Source: Flavobacteriaceae bacterium
GTDB lineage: Bacteria > Bacteroidota > Bacteroidia > Flavobacteriales > Flavobacteriaceae
Direction: 5' to 3'
Length of the DNA: 64,000 bases
Assembly: GCA_028279515.1 (NCBI GenBank)
Contig: JANQNQ010000014.1
Location: 186,001 to 250,000 of the forward strand
A program made the translations under genes and the position numbers. The notes under the pieces are model-generated. The model saw nothing but the letters and a program-made list of their open reading frames with translations, made no database searches and was not told the DNA's origin. Below are positions 43,707 through 51,846 of the stretch, in pieces (the stretch's first letter is position 1; every line of letters begins with the position of its first letter).

Positions 43707-45071
43707 ATGAAAATATTCATGAGCCACAGCAGTAGGCAAAAGTTATTCGTCAAAGAGCTTAAAAAACATCTTCCAGACTTCATCGATCTTTGGATCGATG
43801 AAAAGGAGTTGCTTGTTGGGGAAGAATTCGGAAACACCATTAAGAAGACCATAGAAGAAGATGTAGATTTTTTATTACTTGTAATCGACAATCATTCTGT
43901 GAAATCCCAATGGGTACTTCAAGAATTTAACTTAGGCCTAAAAAGAGAGTTGTTACTCAACAGAACATTTGTATTACCGATTGTTCTAGAAAAAGAAGCG
44001 TGGGACAGCCTATCAGACAACAATATAAAAAGTCGACAATACATACATTGCTATGAATTTACAGATGACGCTATAAAGGCAGCAGCAGCAGAGCTCACCA
44101 ATGAGTTGTTTGCGTGGACTTGTAAAGAATTGTTTGGTAAAGAAAATATAGAGAACCGGCCTAAATCTTCTCTCAACCTTTTAGATGAAGCCGACAATTT
44201 CATCAAAGAAATTGCCGAGAAAATACGCCTGTTAGTATATCCTTATAGACAAAACAATCCACTCGAGCTTTTAAAGTTGCTTGACATGCTTAAGGAACAA
44301 GACGAGTTAACAGACCTTTCCATATTCGAATTCAAGGATTTGACCATGAGAATTCTAAAGCAAGGGCATTTAACAGGAATAGTTAGCAATGGAGAAAGTA
44401 TTTGGGTTAAGCAAGAACATCATTCATGGAAAAAGGCAATACACACTTCTAACAAAGAAAAAATTGCCAAGAAAGCCATCAAACACATTGAGTCGAATAC
44501 CATCATTGCATTGGATTCTGGGTCCACAACCCTAGCCATAGCTGTTGAAATAAATAAAAGCCTCGAAATGGGGTTATTAGACAATTTGAAAGTTGTAACT
44601 AATTCGATTCCTATTGCCCAAGAATTATTGAAGTTTTCGAGTAAGCTTGGACTAAACGACAAAAACAACATCATCCGTGTATACATGACCGAAGGAAGAA
44701 TTAGACCCAATTCACTTGCTGTTGTAAATGACGATGACATATACCAAGACATTGACTCAGGCTTCAATGAAACCCTGACCAAATTAGGTGGTGCAGACGT
44801 TTGCTTTGTTGGTGCCAACGGCTTATACGAGAATGAAGGCTTTGCTGTACATAATAATTTCGAGATTCGAACCAAAACAGACATTTTGAGCAACAGTGAA
44901 AAAAAATATATTGTGGTCGACTCCTCAAAATTCAAAATTAGAGAGCAAAGAAAGTTCACTGACTTTAATGACAACATCACGGTCATAACAACCAATGAAA
45001 GTTCTGACGATCTCTTGGCCTCGTTCAGAGAAATGGTCGCAAATACTAATCTGCAAATAGAAATCGCGTAA
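43707..45071 (+). CDS. TIR domain fused to a DeoR-type effector-binding domain
   Basis: 454 residues with three parts. Residues 1-140 form a TIR domain: FMSHSSRQKLFVKEL at the start, WIDEKELLVGEEF, and SQWVLQEF with E73 in the position of the NAD-hydrolysing Glu. Residues about 160-240 are helical and may be a degenerate winged helix (ILKQGHLTGIV). Residues about 245-440 match the C-terminal sugar-phosphate-sensing domain of DeoR repressors: NKEKIAKKA, LDSGSTTLAIA, VVTNSIPIA, DVCFVGANGL, VDSSKF. A normal DeoR helix-turn-helix is missing, so this is probably a ligand-gated TIR enzyme rather than a transcription factor. No partner gene adjoins it. Confidence 0.8.
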   Translation: MKIFMSHSSRQKLFVKELKKHLPDFIDLWIDEKELLVGEEFGNTIKKTIEEDVDFLLLVIDNHSVKSQWVLQEFNLGLKRELLLNRTFVLPIVLEKEAWDSLSDNNIKSRQYIHCYEFTDDAIKAAAAELTNELFAWTCKELFGKENIENRPKSSLNLLDEADNFIKEIAEKIRLLVYPYRQNNPLELLKLLDMLKEQDELTDLSIFEFKDLTMRILKQGHLTGIVSNGESIWVKQEHHSWKKAIHTSNKEKIAKKAIKHIESNTIIALDSGSTTLAIAVEINKSLEMGLLDNLKVVTNSIPIAQELLKFSSKLGLNDKNNIIRVYMTEGRIRPNSLAVVNDDDIYQDIDSGFNETLTKLGGADVCFVGANGLYENEGFAVHNNFEIRTKTDILSNSEKKYIVVDSSKFKIREQRKFTDFNDNITVITTNESSDDLLASFREMVANTNLQIEIA

Positions 45072-45254
45072 GAGAACGCATTTCAAATTACTATATACTC
45101 TGTACTTAATACTTTGTACTAAAGACTCATTTTCACTTTGCTTCTTTGCCACATTGAAGCATTAAGACATCCTATCATTCAGGCACTTAGAAATTAAGAA
45201 TATATCCGTAAAATAAGTACGGTTTTCCCTTACGGTTTACTGCGTATCTTTCTA

Positions 45255-45262
45255 TAACTTTG
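45255..45262 (+). promoter_or_regulatory. -7 element of the possible small RNA
   Basis: TAACTTTG, an exact TAnnTTTG, with no gene within 1 kb downstream on this strand. Confidence 0.4.
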
Positions 45263-45267
45263 ACATT

Positions 45268-45390
45268 ATAAGTGCGTCCCCAAACGCATACCATGTTCAC
45301 GGATATTTAATTATTGAGAACAACTTCTCCCTTTTATTGATTTTCTTGGCATAAGCGCAGGCATCCAGCTTGCGCTTTTTCTTTTTCTTT
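45268..45390 (+). ncRNA. Candidate small RNA
   Basis: Predicted about 120-base transcript from the -7 element at 45255-45262 to a terminator: AAGCGCA (45353-45359) pairs with TGCGCTT (45371-45377), followed by a long T-rich tract. It has no coding capacity and is antisense to no annotated gene. Expression is not demonstrated. Confidence 0.35.
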
Positions 45391-45500
45391 TTTTTGGGGG
45401 GCTATATGTTTCTTATTGCCCTAGTAGTAATTATACTTGACCAGCAAGTATTCTAACTAAGCAAAGGAGGCCTATTTCTTTAGAACAACCAAATTGTGAA

Positions 45501-46643
45501 TCACTCTTTAGCCATATGAATCTCCTCTTTAAGTTCAGAAACGCGTATTTTGGCTCTCTCCTTTAGAAAAGGCATCACATCCTTAAAGTCACTAAGTAGT
45601 TTTTCGTAGTATTTGAGTTTAGTTTCCGGATCTTTATAATACTCATCGGCAAGAATACAGATTTGGTAATAATAGAAATAGTTTGCCTTATTTTCTTCCC
45701 AAGCCTTGGTATAATTGACCAATGACTCCTTTAATCGATCTTGCATACGAGCAACGCGTCCTAAACGTGCATACTCTTCATCAAATATGTACTTGCGCTC
45801 TGCAATTGACTTTTTAAAATACATCTTCGCACTGTCTAGTTGTTTTTGATGCATTAGCACTTCTCCCAAACCGAAATAGGCATCCGCCTTCATATTTGGA
45901 ATTTGTTCAAGCTGTTTATACATTTTTTTTGCCTTTTTAAGGTCCCAATTTTTGAAGTATGCATACGCCAATTTTTCATAGACAAAAGGTTTTGCTTTCT
46001 TTAGCTCTATCAAACGCTCAAATAACGGTATGGACTCAGCGAAGAACTCACCGTTGAAATAGGTCAAGGCCTTCAAATTGATTAGGGCCGCATCATTCGG
46101 GGCCGACCGAAGTCCGACATCCAAAATCTCATGAGCTTTAAACGGAGCCTTCTTCCCGACATAATACTTGCCCAAAAGAAAGATGCTTCTCAAATGCGTG
46201 CTATCAATACCTACCGCTCTTTTTAGGGCTTTGTTTCCATTTTTAAAATCCCCTAACATTTGCTGTGCTTTCCCCAAATGAAAATAGAATTCGGGATTCT
46301 CAGAACCATCTTCAGTCAAACCTTGAAAGAGTTCCTGTGCCTCTTTCCATTGTTTTGTTTTTACGAAAAGCTTCCCCAGTTCGAACTTTGCCAGAACATA
46401 GCTTTGGTTCTTAGTGATAATGTCTTGGTATTGAACAATGGCTTTTTCATTATTACCAATGGCCGCATATGCCCTAGCAATTTGTAAACTTGACCTCTCA
46501 TTACCAATGGAGGCATAGGTATTGATCGCTTCAACATAGTTACCCAATTGATATAAGCTATCTGCTTTTTGGATATTCTTAGATTGAGCGACGAGTCCGA
46601 GGCTTCCAAAGAGAATTGATAGGTATAGAATTTTTTTCAGCAT
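45501..46643 (-). CDS. Secreted tetratricopeptide-repeat protein
   Basis: 380 residues with a signal peptide (ILYLSILFGSLGLVAQS) and at least eight TPR-like repeats of about 34 residues from about 25 to 350 (for example ADSLYQLGNYVEAINTYASI and KADAYFGLGEVLMHQKQLDS). Such proteins are scaffolds in the periplasm or outer membrane. No catalytic motif and no lipobox. It stands alone; the gap to the DUF4345 gene is about 160 bases. Confidence 0.75.
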   Translation of the reverse strand: MLKKILYLSILFGSLGLVAQSKNIQKADSLYQLGNYVEAINTYASIGNERSSLQIARAYAAIGNNEKAIVQYQDIITKNQSYVLAKFELGKLFVKTKQWKEAQELFQGLTEDGSENPEFYFHLGKAQQMLGDFKNGNKALKRAVGIDSTHLRSIFLLGKYYVGKKAPFKAHEILDVGLRSAPNDAALINLKALTYFNGEFFAESIPLFERLIELKKAKPFVYEKLAYAYFKNWDLKKAKKMYKQLEQIPNMKADAYFGLGEVLMHQKQLDSAKMYFKKSIAERKYIFDEEYARLGRVARMQDRLKESLVNYTKAWEENKANYFYYYQICILADEYYKDPETKLKYYEKLLSDFKDVMPFLKERAKIRVSELKEEIHMAKE

Positions 46644-46807
46644 GAAAAATTGAAGATGATGGTTCTTATCACAATATAGCTATTAGCATGCGTTTACAAG
46701 TTCTCTTTTAAATTCTTTTAACGATCGTCTCCTAAACACTATTTCAAAAATCCCATTCATCACCCTAGCTTTCCAGTTTGGCATTGACCCCCTCTTTGTG
46801 CCCGGCT

Positions 46808-47188
46808 TCAAATTTGGACTAGACAAAAAATGTTTGCAGCGCCTAATACAAGCTCAAACACAATTCCCTGAGCAATCTGTTTACTTGGTTTTCCATCTAT
46901 GCTTATGCTAACCAATCTTCCTACTACAAAACCAATAAAAACTAGAGATGCAACCAAATGCGATGAGAACGTGAGTTTTTCTATAAACACTCCTAGGGCT
47001 ATGACAATTCCGGCACATAACATCACCGAACTAACACCTCTCATCTCATTTAATAGACTGGCATCATTTTCTAATTTGATTCCTGAATTTTTGAAATACG
47101 TTTTGATTGGGTTGCTCAATCTCATCACGCCGACAAGAGTAAGTAACAAACTTGACAACGATAAAATAATAATACTAGCTGTTTCCAT
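46808..47188 (-). CDS. DUF4345-like small membrane protein
   Basis: 126 residues with four transmembrane helices and the pattern NEMRGVSSVMLCAGIVIALG, then GRLVSISIDGKPS, which fits DUF4345 membrane proteins of unknown function. It lies 61 bases downstream of a WYL-domain regulator on the same strand, so it may be that regulator's target or operon partner. Confidence 0.72.
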   Translation of the reverse strand: METASIIILSLSSLLLTLVGVMRLSNPIKTYFKNSGIKLENDASLLNEMRGVSSVMLCAGIVIALGVFIEKLTFSSHLVASLVFIGFVVGRLVSISIDGKPSKQIAQGIVFELVLGAANIFCLVQI

Positions 47189-47249
47189 TTTCTATTTGTT
47201 TAAAGATTTATTCGGGACAAATGTAAAATGAAGGTGTGACAGGTGTGTG

Positions 47250-47960
47250 TCAGGGGTATTTTTGATTCTTTACATATTTTTCGAAATACTCCTTTATGGT
47301 CATATTATGGGGGGAAAATGTTTCTTTGTTCGCAACAAGGTTTTGAATAAAATCGATCCTGAAATGTCTATAGTCGTTTCGCAATCGGCAAAAGGCAACT
47401 AAGAGAAAGTCGCCATGAATACTATAAATGGCAAAAGGCTCAATATTTCGAGTGGTTTGTTTCTTTTCTGAAGAAAGATAATCTATCGTTAAGACTTTAT
47501 AATGAGTAATGGCCGATTGAATTTGCATGAGGTTATTGCTTGTTTTCTCCTCATTGTTGTTTCCACCGAAATATATTCTCTCAGCCAATAGGGCCGCATT
47601 CCCTTTTTGTGAGTATCGCAAGATCGCTTTGATTTTTTCTATAGCGCTCGACATGTTTTTAACAAAGGATGCGTCTTTGTTTTTGATGGCCAATTGTTCT
47701 ACGGTGATTAGGGCATTGGCTTCATCTTCGGTAAAAAGTACAGGTGGAAGGTGATAGCCTTCCATAATAGAGTACCCTTTCCCCTCTTCTGTAACGATTG
47801 GTACTCCCGATTTTTCGAGCGTGCGAATATCTCGATAGATGGTTCTGACACTTACTCGATGTCTTTCAGCCAGTTCTTTTGCTGTGATAATTCTTTTGGA
47901 TTGCAGTTGAGTAAGAATCGCCGTTAATCTCGAAAGTCTTGGTTTTTCTTCCATTGACAT
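47250..47960 (-). CDS. YafY-type transcriptional regulator (HTH plus WYL domain)
   Basis: 236 residues. The N-terminal winged helix-turn-helix (ITAKELAERHRVSVRTIYRDIRTLEKSG, in two parts) is followed by GYSIMEGYHLPPVLFTEDEA and then a WYL ligand-binding domain (LTIDYLSSEKKQTTRNIEPFAIY, likewise). WYL domains bind nucleic acids or small ligands. This architecture is common in single-gene regulators next to small membrane or enzyme genes. Full length. Confidence 0.88.
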   Translation of the reverse strand: MSMEEKPRLSRLTAILTQLQSKRIITAKELAERHRVSVRTIYRDIRTLEKSGVPIVTEEGKGYSIMEGYHLPPVLFTEDEANALITVEQLAIKNKDASFVKNMSSAIEKIKAILRYSQKGNAALLAERIYFGGNNNEEKTSNNLMQIQSAITHYKVLTIDYLSSEKKQTTRNIEPFAIYSIHGDFLLVAFCRLRNDYRHFRIDFIQNLVANKETFSPHNMTIKEYFEKYVKNQKYP

Positions 47961-48097
47961 GGTTTCTAGTTGTAGCTGACGTAAGCTCCTATAAACTTAT
48001 TCAATTTACAGTAAATAATCCTTCACTATACGGATTCGACTGTCATTTTGGGATTCTTCCCAGGAGAACTTGCTGAACCTCCAGAAAACATTCCAAA

Positions 48098-48127
48098 TAA
48101 AAAAGCCCCAGACTGTCGTCTGAGGCC
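48098..48127 (-). terminator. Terminator of the disrupted tRNA gene
   Basis: On the minus strand GCCTCAGAC-GACA-GTCTGGGGC (one G-T pair) runs into a T tract. It sits just 3' of the tRNA fragment, as expected if that tRNA gene once ended here. Confidence 0.7.
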
Positions 48128-48130
48128 TTG

Positions 48131-48155
48131 TTGTACCTCGGGTGGGAATCGAACC
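48131..48155 (-). other. tRNA 3'-end fragment, candidate attachment site (attL)
   Basis: On the minus strand the sequence GGTTCGATTCCCACCCGAGG is a T loop, the 3' half of the T stem and part of an acceptor arm. The 5' half of a tRNA is missing: upstream bases (AATTCAAAA) do not pair. A tRNA 3' end next to a tyrosine recombinase is the classic integration scar. The tRNA type cannot be told from the fragment. Confidence 0.55.
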
Positions 48156-48254
48156 TTTTGAATTGTTCATTGTTAAAGATGGCCCAATTCATTGTGTAAA
48201 ATCTATATTTTAAAGGATTTCACAGGATATTTACCGGTTATTTCAATTCGATTG

Positions 48255-48308
48255 GATTTAGCTAGATTTGAATAGATTTAACTTTTTTCGGCAAAATTCC
48301 GGCAAAAT
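48255..48308. repeat. Phased short repeats before the recombinase gene
   Basis: GATTT occurs at 48255, 48265 and 48275, exactly 10 bases apart. It is followed by CGGCAAAAT at 48289 and again at 48300. Helically phased short repeats here are candidate arm-type binding sites for the recombinase or a regulator. Confidence 0.4.
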
Positions 48309-48335
48309 ATATATCTTGGTTACAACAAAAATTGG

Positions 48336-49619
48336 ATGCGGGTTAAATATTTTATCATTAAAGGAAAGTCAGAACTCTCTAGCATATATGTGAGGTTTTG
48401 GGACAGCAACAGAATTGACCAAAAAACAAGGACTGGTTTTGTTGTAAAGCATGATGATTGGAGTCCTGGAAGGGAAAAAGTAAAGAACAAAGTAGGTGTC
48501 AAAGATAAAGATGCTATTAACCAGAGTCTAGAGGCTTTAAAATATTTCCTGGTTCAACAATACAATATTGATCTAAGCAAAAAAAAGTCACCCAACAACG
48601 GGTGGTTAAAAAAAACGGTCGTCAGTTTTTTTGGGATCACAGATGTAGACAACCCGCACGAAACGTACTATACGACATGGATAAACAAGTATATGGAAAA
48701 TGCCCATCTTAAGCTCCATAAGGGTAAACCCATCAAAAAGAAAACGCTTCAACATTACAAAACGGCTTTAAATAAGCTTGAGGCATTTGAGAAGCATTAT
48801 AACAGAAGGCTTAAACTTTGGGATATCGACTTAAGTTTTTATCGAGACTTCTTGCATTATTTGAGAACTGAGGAGAATCTAAATGACAACACTATCGGGC
48901 GTTACATCGCCAACATCAAAATGTGGTGCAAGATAATTGACATCGAGGGCTTACCAATAAGTCAGGAGTATCGACATTCACAATTCATGGTTGTTAAATC
49001 AGTGACCAAAGACATTTTCTTGAGCGAGGATGAAATAGTCAAAGTGTTCAATCATGACTTTTCCAACTCCGATAGATTGGATAATACAAGAGATCTATTC
49101 ATTATTGGGCTAAGAACCGGATTAAGGGTCTCTGATTTCCTAAGATTAAAAAAACTTAACATTGAAGACGATTTTATTCAAGTTGAAACCGAAAAAACGG
49201 GAGAGCAAGTAATCATTCCTATGCATGAGAATATAAAGTACATTCTAAAAAAGCGAAAAGGAGAGCTCCCTCATCCAATATCCGATCAAAAATTCAATCT
49301 TTATATCAAGGAAGTATGCAAAGAAGTTGGAATCAACAAAAAAGTGCAGGGCGCCAAGATGACCACAAAAACAGTTAAAGGTCAAAACGTTACGCGAAAA
49401 GAAAGTGGAACCTTCCATAAATACGAACTGGTGTCATCGCATACATGCCGTAGGTCTTTTGCGACAAACCTGTATGGCAAACTCCCCAATCTTACTATAA
49501 TGGCAATTACAGGTCATCGTAAAGAAAGTCAATTTTTACTCTACATAAAGCAAACCAAAGTCGAACATGCCAGAGAACTGAAGAGATTCTGGGAGTCTAA
49601 CTCTAAACAAAATGGATGA
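48336..49619 (+). CDS. Tyrosine recombinase (integrase) of the element
   Basis: 427 residues. SAM-like core-binding domain at about 105-200. Catalytic domain at about 220-420 with Arg in GLRTGLRVSD, HTCRRSFATNL (H-x-x-R), ITGHRKES (G-H) and the nucleophile Tyr in FLLYIKQTK. The N-terminal arm-binding segment (VRFWDSNRIDQKTRTGF) fits Bacteroidetes element integrases. The complete catalytic set suggests it is active. The next gene overlaps its 3' end by 8 bases. Confidence 0.93.
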   Translation: MRVKYFIIKGKSELSSIYVRFWDSNRIDQKTRTGFVVKHDDWSPGREKVKNKVGVKDKDAINQSLEALKYFLVQQYNIDLSKKKSPNNGWLKKTVVSFFGITDVDNPHETYYTTWINKYMENAHLKLHKGKPIKKKTLQHYKTALNKLEAFEKHYNRRLKLWDIDLSFYRDFLHYLRTEENLNDNTIGRYIANIKMWCKIIDIEGLPISQEYRHSQFMVVKSVTKDIFLSEDEIVKVFNHDFSNSDRLDNTRDLFIIGLRTGLRVSDFLRLKKLNIEDDFIQVETEKTGEQVIIPMHENIKYILKKRKGELPHPISDQKFNLYIKEVCKEVGINKKVQGAKMTTKTVKGQNVTRKESGTFHKYELVSSHTCRRSFATNLYGKLPNLTIMAITGHRKESQFLLYIKQTKVEHARELKRFWESNSKQNG

Positions 49620-50658
49620 AAACCTCACTTTCAATGCAATTCTGGATCGTTCATTTCTCGACTTGGACAATCCTGGAAAAATTCTTCTGCTGATTGAGAA
49701 AGGTGTCTACTTGAAAGGCTCTTGGCTAACTGGCACCTCCTTGAGCAAAGGAGAAATTGCTTATATTAAAAATAGTATTCTCGATACAAGCCTCGATTTT
49801 TTCTTTATATGGAATGACTTCCTTTTTGAAAAAGAAGTTTATCACCTTAATCCTGATTTGACTAATGAGTTAAGCGAATTGATTATACCCCTTTATATTA
49901 AGTGGGCACACAAACATGCAAATTGGACCTACGAACTAACCAGAGAAAAACTAAATGGCATTCTTAACACTTCTAAAAAAATCAAGTTTTTAGAAAAGGA
50001 GTACAAAAAAGCGTATGCTTCGTCTTTTAAAGAAGGTGATTTAACAGTAAAAATCTTGAATTTTAGCGGGTATATTGTGTCAAATAAAAATATTCGAGAG
50101 ACCTACTATCGATACCTGATTCATGACGTATCCGAGTTTATGAAAGAAGACCCATCGGCTGCGACCGGCTTCTTTGCACACCCTACCTATTGTCAGCTAC
50201 TCAACAAGTATTATGCAGATAAAATTCATGCCCTTTGGACAGACTTAACAGGCCGGAACCCCAATAACCCACACATCCAAGAAAAACCCATGCAAAAAGA
50301 AGTTCTATTTGAATTACCAAAGAATGAAATCTCATTAGTTAATGAATCTGACAGGAAGTTTACAGTTGAGATTGAAAAACTGCTCAAGGACAATGCTGAC
50401 AGGGAAATCGTGGCCAGAGTTATGTCAAATTTCCATACAAGAGATAAAGCCTTCTTTTCGTATTTGTTCGAATATTTGAGAGGAGACACAAATCCTGACA
50501 ACAGCAGGTTCGTATACAACAAACCGAGGGATTACATGAACCTAGTTAATAATTGCTACGGTCTTAACATGAATAGAATACTTCAAGGATCACATGGTAA
50601 AAGGGAGGACATGTTTTCACTATTTAACAAACACGACTTCAAATCAAAGCTTCCCTAA
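49612..50658 (+). CDS. Uncharacterised protein co-transcribed with the integrase
   Basis: 348 residues, mostly helical, no signal peptide or membrane helix. Proteins of this kind often follow integrases in Bacteroidetes elements, but I recognise no domain. The start overlaps the integrase stop by 8 bases. The C-terminal part (about 245-345, FTVEIEKLLKDN, then RFVYNKPRDYMNLVNNCYG) looks like a separate helical domain. A role in recombination directionality or element maintenance is only suggested by coupling. Confidence 0.65.
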   Translation: MDENLTFNAILDRSFLDLDNPGKILLLIEKGVYLKGSWLTGTSLSKGEIAYIKNSILDTSLDFFFIWNDFLFEKEVYHLNPDLTNELSELIIPLYIKWAHKHANWTYELTREKLNGILNTSKKIKFLEKEYKKAYASSFKEGDLTVKILNFSGYIVSNKNIRETYYRYLIHDVSEFMKEDPSAATGFFAHPTYCQLLNKYYADKIHALWTDLTGRNPNNPHIQEKPMQKEVLFELPKNEISLVNESDRKFTVEIEKLLKDNADREIVARVMSNFHTRDKAFFSYLFEYLRGDTNPDNSRFVYNKPRDYMNLVNNCYGLNMNRILQGSHGKREDMFSLFNKHDFKSKLP

Positions 50659-50705
50659 CCTATTTTAACTTCTCATCCCCATTTTTGAATAGAAAATGAG
50701 CAGGG

Positions 50706-50753
50706 TTTGAGCACTTTATGCTCAAATTAAATATCTCCATGAGAATAAGTTTG
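50706..50753 (+). promoter_or_regulatory. Promoter and operator-like palindrome of the excisionase-like gene
   Basis: TTTGAGCA-CTTTA-TGCTCAAA (50706-50726) is a perfect inverted repeat. It is followed by TAAGTTTG (50746-50753), an exact TAnnTTTG, 22 bases before the ATG at 50776. The inverted repeat covers the -33 region, a good place for autoregulation. Confidence 0.55.
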
Positions 50754-50775
50754 CAAAAGAATCAAAACTGGAATC

Positions 50776-51063
50776 ATGGAGACAAAAATCACTTATGTTC
50801 ATCACACCACACCTGAAGAGTTTAAGAAAGAACTCATTGAGGGAGTAAATGAAACTCTCGAAAATTTCAGAAATAGCATTGAAATTGCCTCATCCGACAA
50901 GCTCCTGACCAGAGAGGAAACTTCAGAATTGCTCTCAATTTCGTTGACAACGTTATGGAGCTGGACCAAAAAGAACATCTTGCCGGCGTATCGCATCGGG
51001 AACAAGGTCAGATATAAGCAAAGTGAAGTGCTCAGTGCACTTCAAAAAATGAACACCGCATAG
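50776..51063 (+). CDS. Excisionase-like helix-turn-helix protein
   Basis: 95 residues. The C-terminal 50 residues form a MerR/excisionase-type helix-turn-helix (LLTREETSELLSISLTTLW, then AYRIGNKVRYKQSEVLSAL). The N-terminal part is charged and helical. Such proteins accompany integrases in Bacteroidetes elements and either direct excision or regulate the element's replication genes. It has its own promoter with an inverted repeat. Confidence 0.82.
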   Translation: METKITYVHHTTPEEFKKELIEGVNETLENFRNSIEIASSDKLLTREETSELLSISLTTLWSWTKKNILPAYRIGNKVRYKQSEVLSALQKMNTA

Positions 51064-51080
51064 CGAACACTTTTTATTCG

Positions 51081-51242
51081 TACATTTGTAGTGCGACAAT
51101 TTTTAATTAAATCTTACGAATACACTATGAAAATTCTAAACAAAGTAATTTCAATATTAACTTTTTGGGGTAGCATAACGGTGCAAGTCCGTTACAGTTT
51201 TAAGTGTATTCTTAAGGATTGTCGCAGTGACTACCCTTTTTT
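51081..51242 (+). ncRNA. Candidate structured, pseudoknotted RNA of the element
   Basis: An exact -7 element (TACATTTG, 51081-51088) predicts a start near 51093. Closing stem TGCGACAAT (51092-51100)/ATTGTCGCA (51218-51226). Second stem CTTA-c-GAATACACT (51113-51126)/AGTGTATTC-t-TAAG (51203-51216), 13 pairs. Inner hairpin TAACGG-TGCAAGT-CCGTTA (51176-51194). GGGTAG (51168-51173) inside can pair with CTACCC (51231-51236) outside, giving a pseudoknot, and is followed by a run of six T. The promoter, nested pairing and U tract support a discrete RNA of about 150 bases. It could instead be a leader of the next gene. No family recognised. Confidence 0.55.
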
Positions 51243-51262
51243 CTTAAATCATATTTTTAATT

Positions 51263-51796
51263 ATGCGACAGTCCAAAAACGGCAAGGAGTTACCAGGTAA
51301 CAAAATTGCAAAACAAGAACTTCACGAATTAATCGTAAAAAGTACCAAAGAGCTTCTTCAACAAACAACAATGTCTTCCGGCATTCAAAATCTGGAAGAG
51401 TTATTCGATGAATTTATTTTGTCTCACATCTTTTCGGGATCACCGGATGAAACCCGATCAGGATACAGAGATTGCGTAAGAACCCTTATCGGCTGTATGC
51501 GTGAAATAGAAGAGATAGACAACGGTATTGTATTCGATTCCTTTGACAGGAAGCCATTAAAAATTTCCAATCGGGCTAGGGCCAAAATAATTCTAGACAC
51601 TTTATCGGATCTAACAGAAAGGTTTGACTACGAAACTTTGCACTTATATCTTAAGGACATCCTTCTTGAATGGATGAGTTCGGATCAATCCAATGACCCG
51701 AAGAAAAGAAGTTTATTATTCTTTCAAATTTTCTGTTTACTAGACTATTTGAGAGCAATTTACTCTCTGCAAAGTAGATATGAAGTAACATGCTAA
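51263..51796 (+). CDS. Uncharacterised 177-residue protein of the element core
   Basis: 177 residues, helical and charged, no signal peptide or known motif. The N-terminus MRQSKNGKELPGNKIAKQEL is basic. The start (ATGCGACAGTCC) lies 21 bases after the structured RNA, so the RNA may act on it in cis. It ends at a good terminator and is followed by the DUF3987 gene, so it belongs to the replication/regulation part of the element. Confidence 0.6.
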   Translation: MRQSKNGKELPGNKIAKQELHELIVKSTKELLQQTTMSSGIQNLEELFDEFILSHIFSGSPDETRSGYRDCVRTLIGCMREIEEIDNGIVFDSFDRKPLKISNRARAKIILDTLSDLTERFDYETLHLYLKDILLEWMSSDQSNDPKKRSLLFFQIFCLLDYLRAIYSLQSRYEVTC

Positions 51797-51824
51797 GAAA
51801 AGGCCCTTCGGGGCCTTTCTTTTA
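51797..51824. terminator. Intrinsic terminator
   Basis: AAAGGCCC-TTCG-GGGCCTTT with a UUCG-type tetraloop, A run before and T-rich tract after; can work both ways. Confidence 0.88.
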
Positions 51825-51846
51825 AGTCATTAACACTTATTGACCA

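Larger units (their letters stand above)
45072..45500 (+). other. 429-base gap with a possible small RNA
   Basis: No ORF. An exact -7 element, a short hairpin (GCGT-CCCCAA-ACGC) and an intrinsic terminator lie in order on the plus strand; see the small RNA entry at 45268. A T/G-rich tract (TTTTTTTTGGGGGG) follows the terminator. Confidence 0.4.
47961..48335. other. Junction between chromosome and integrative element
   Basis: 375 bases without an ORF. It contains, left to right, a terminator (minus strand), a tRNA 3'-end fragment, and short phased repeats before the recombinase gene. Each is listed separately. Confidence 0.55.

Noticed and set aside
43707-45071. Thoeris defence system
   Set aside because: Only a TIR protein is present; no ThsA-type SIR2/SLOG partner adjoins it.
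51081-51242. Retron ncRNA or group II intron (GTGCG start, inverted ends)
   Set aside because: No reverse transcriptase in the window and the element is far too short for a group II intron.
51091-51300. 69-residue ORF starting at GTG 51091
   Set aside because: It coincides with the paired stems of the structured RNA, has no family match and uses a start at the predicted transcript 5' end; the RNA explains the conservation-like features better.
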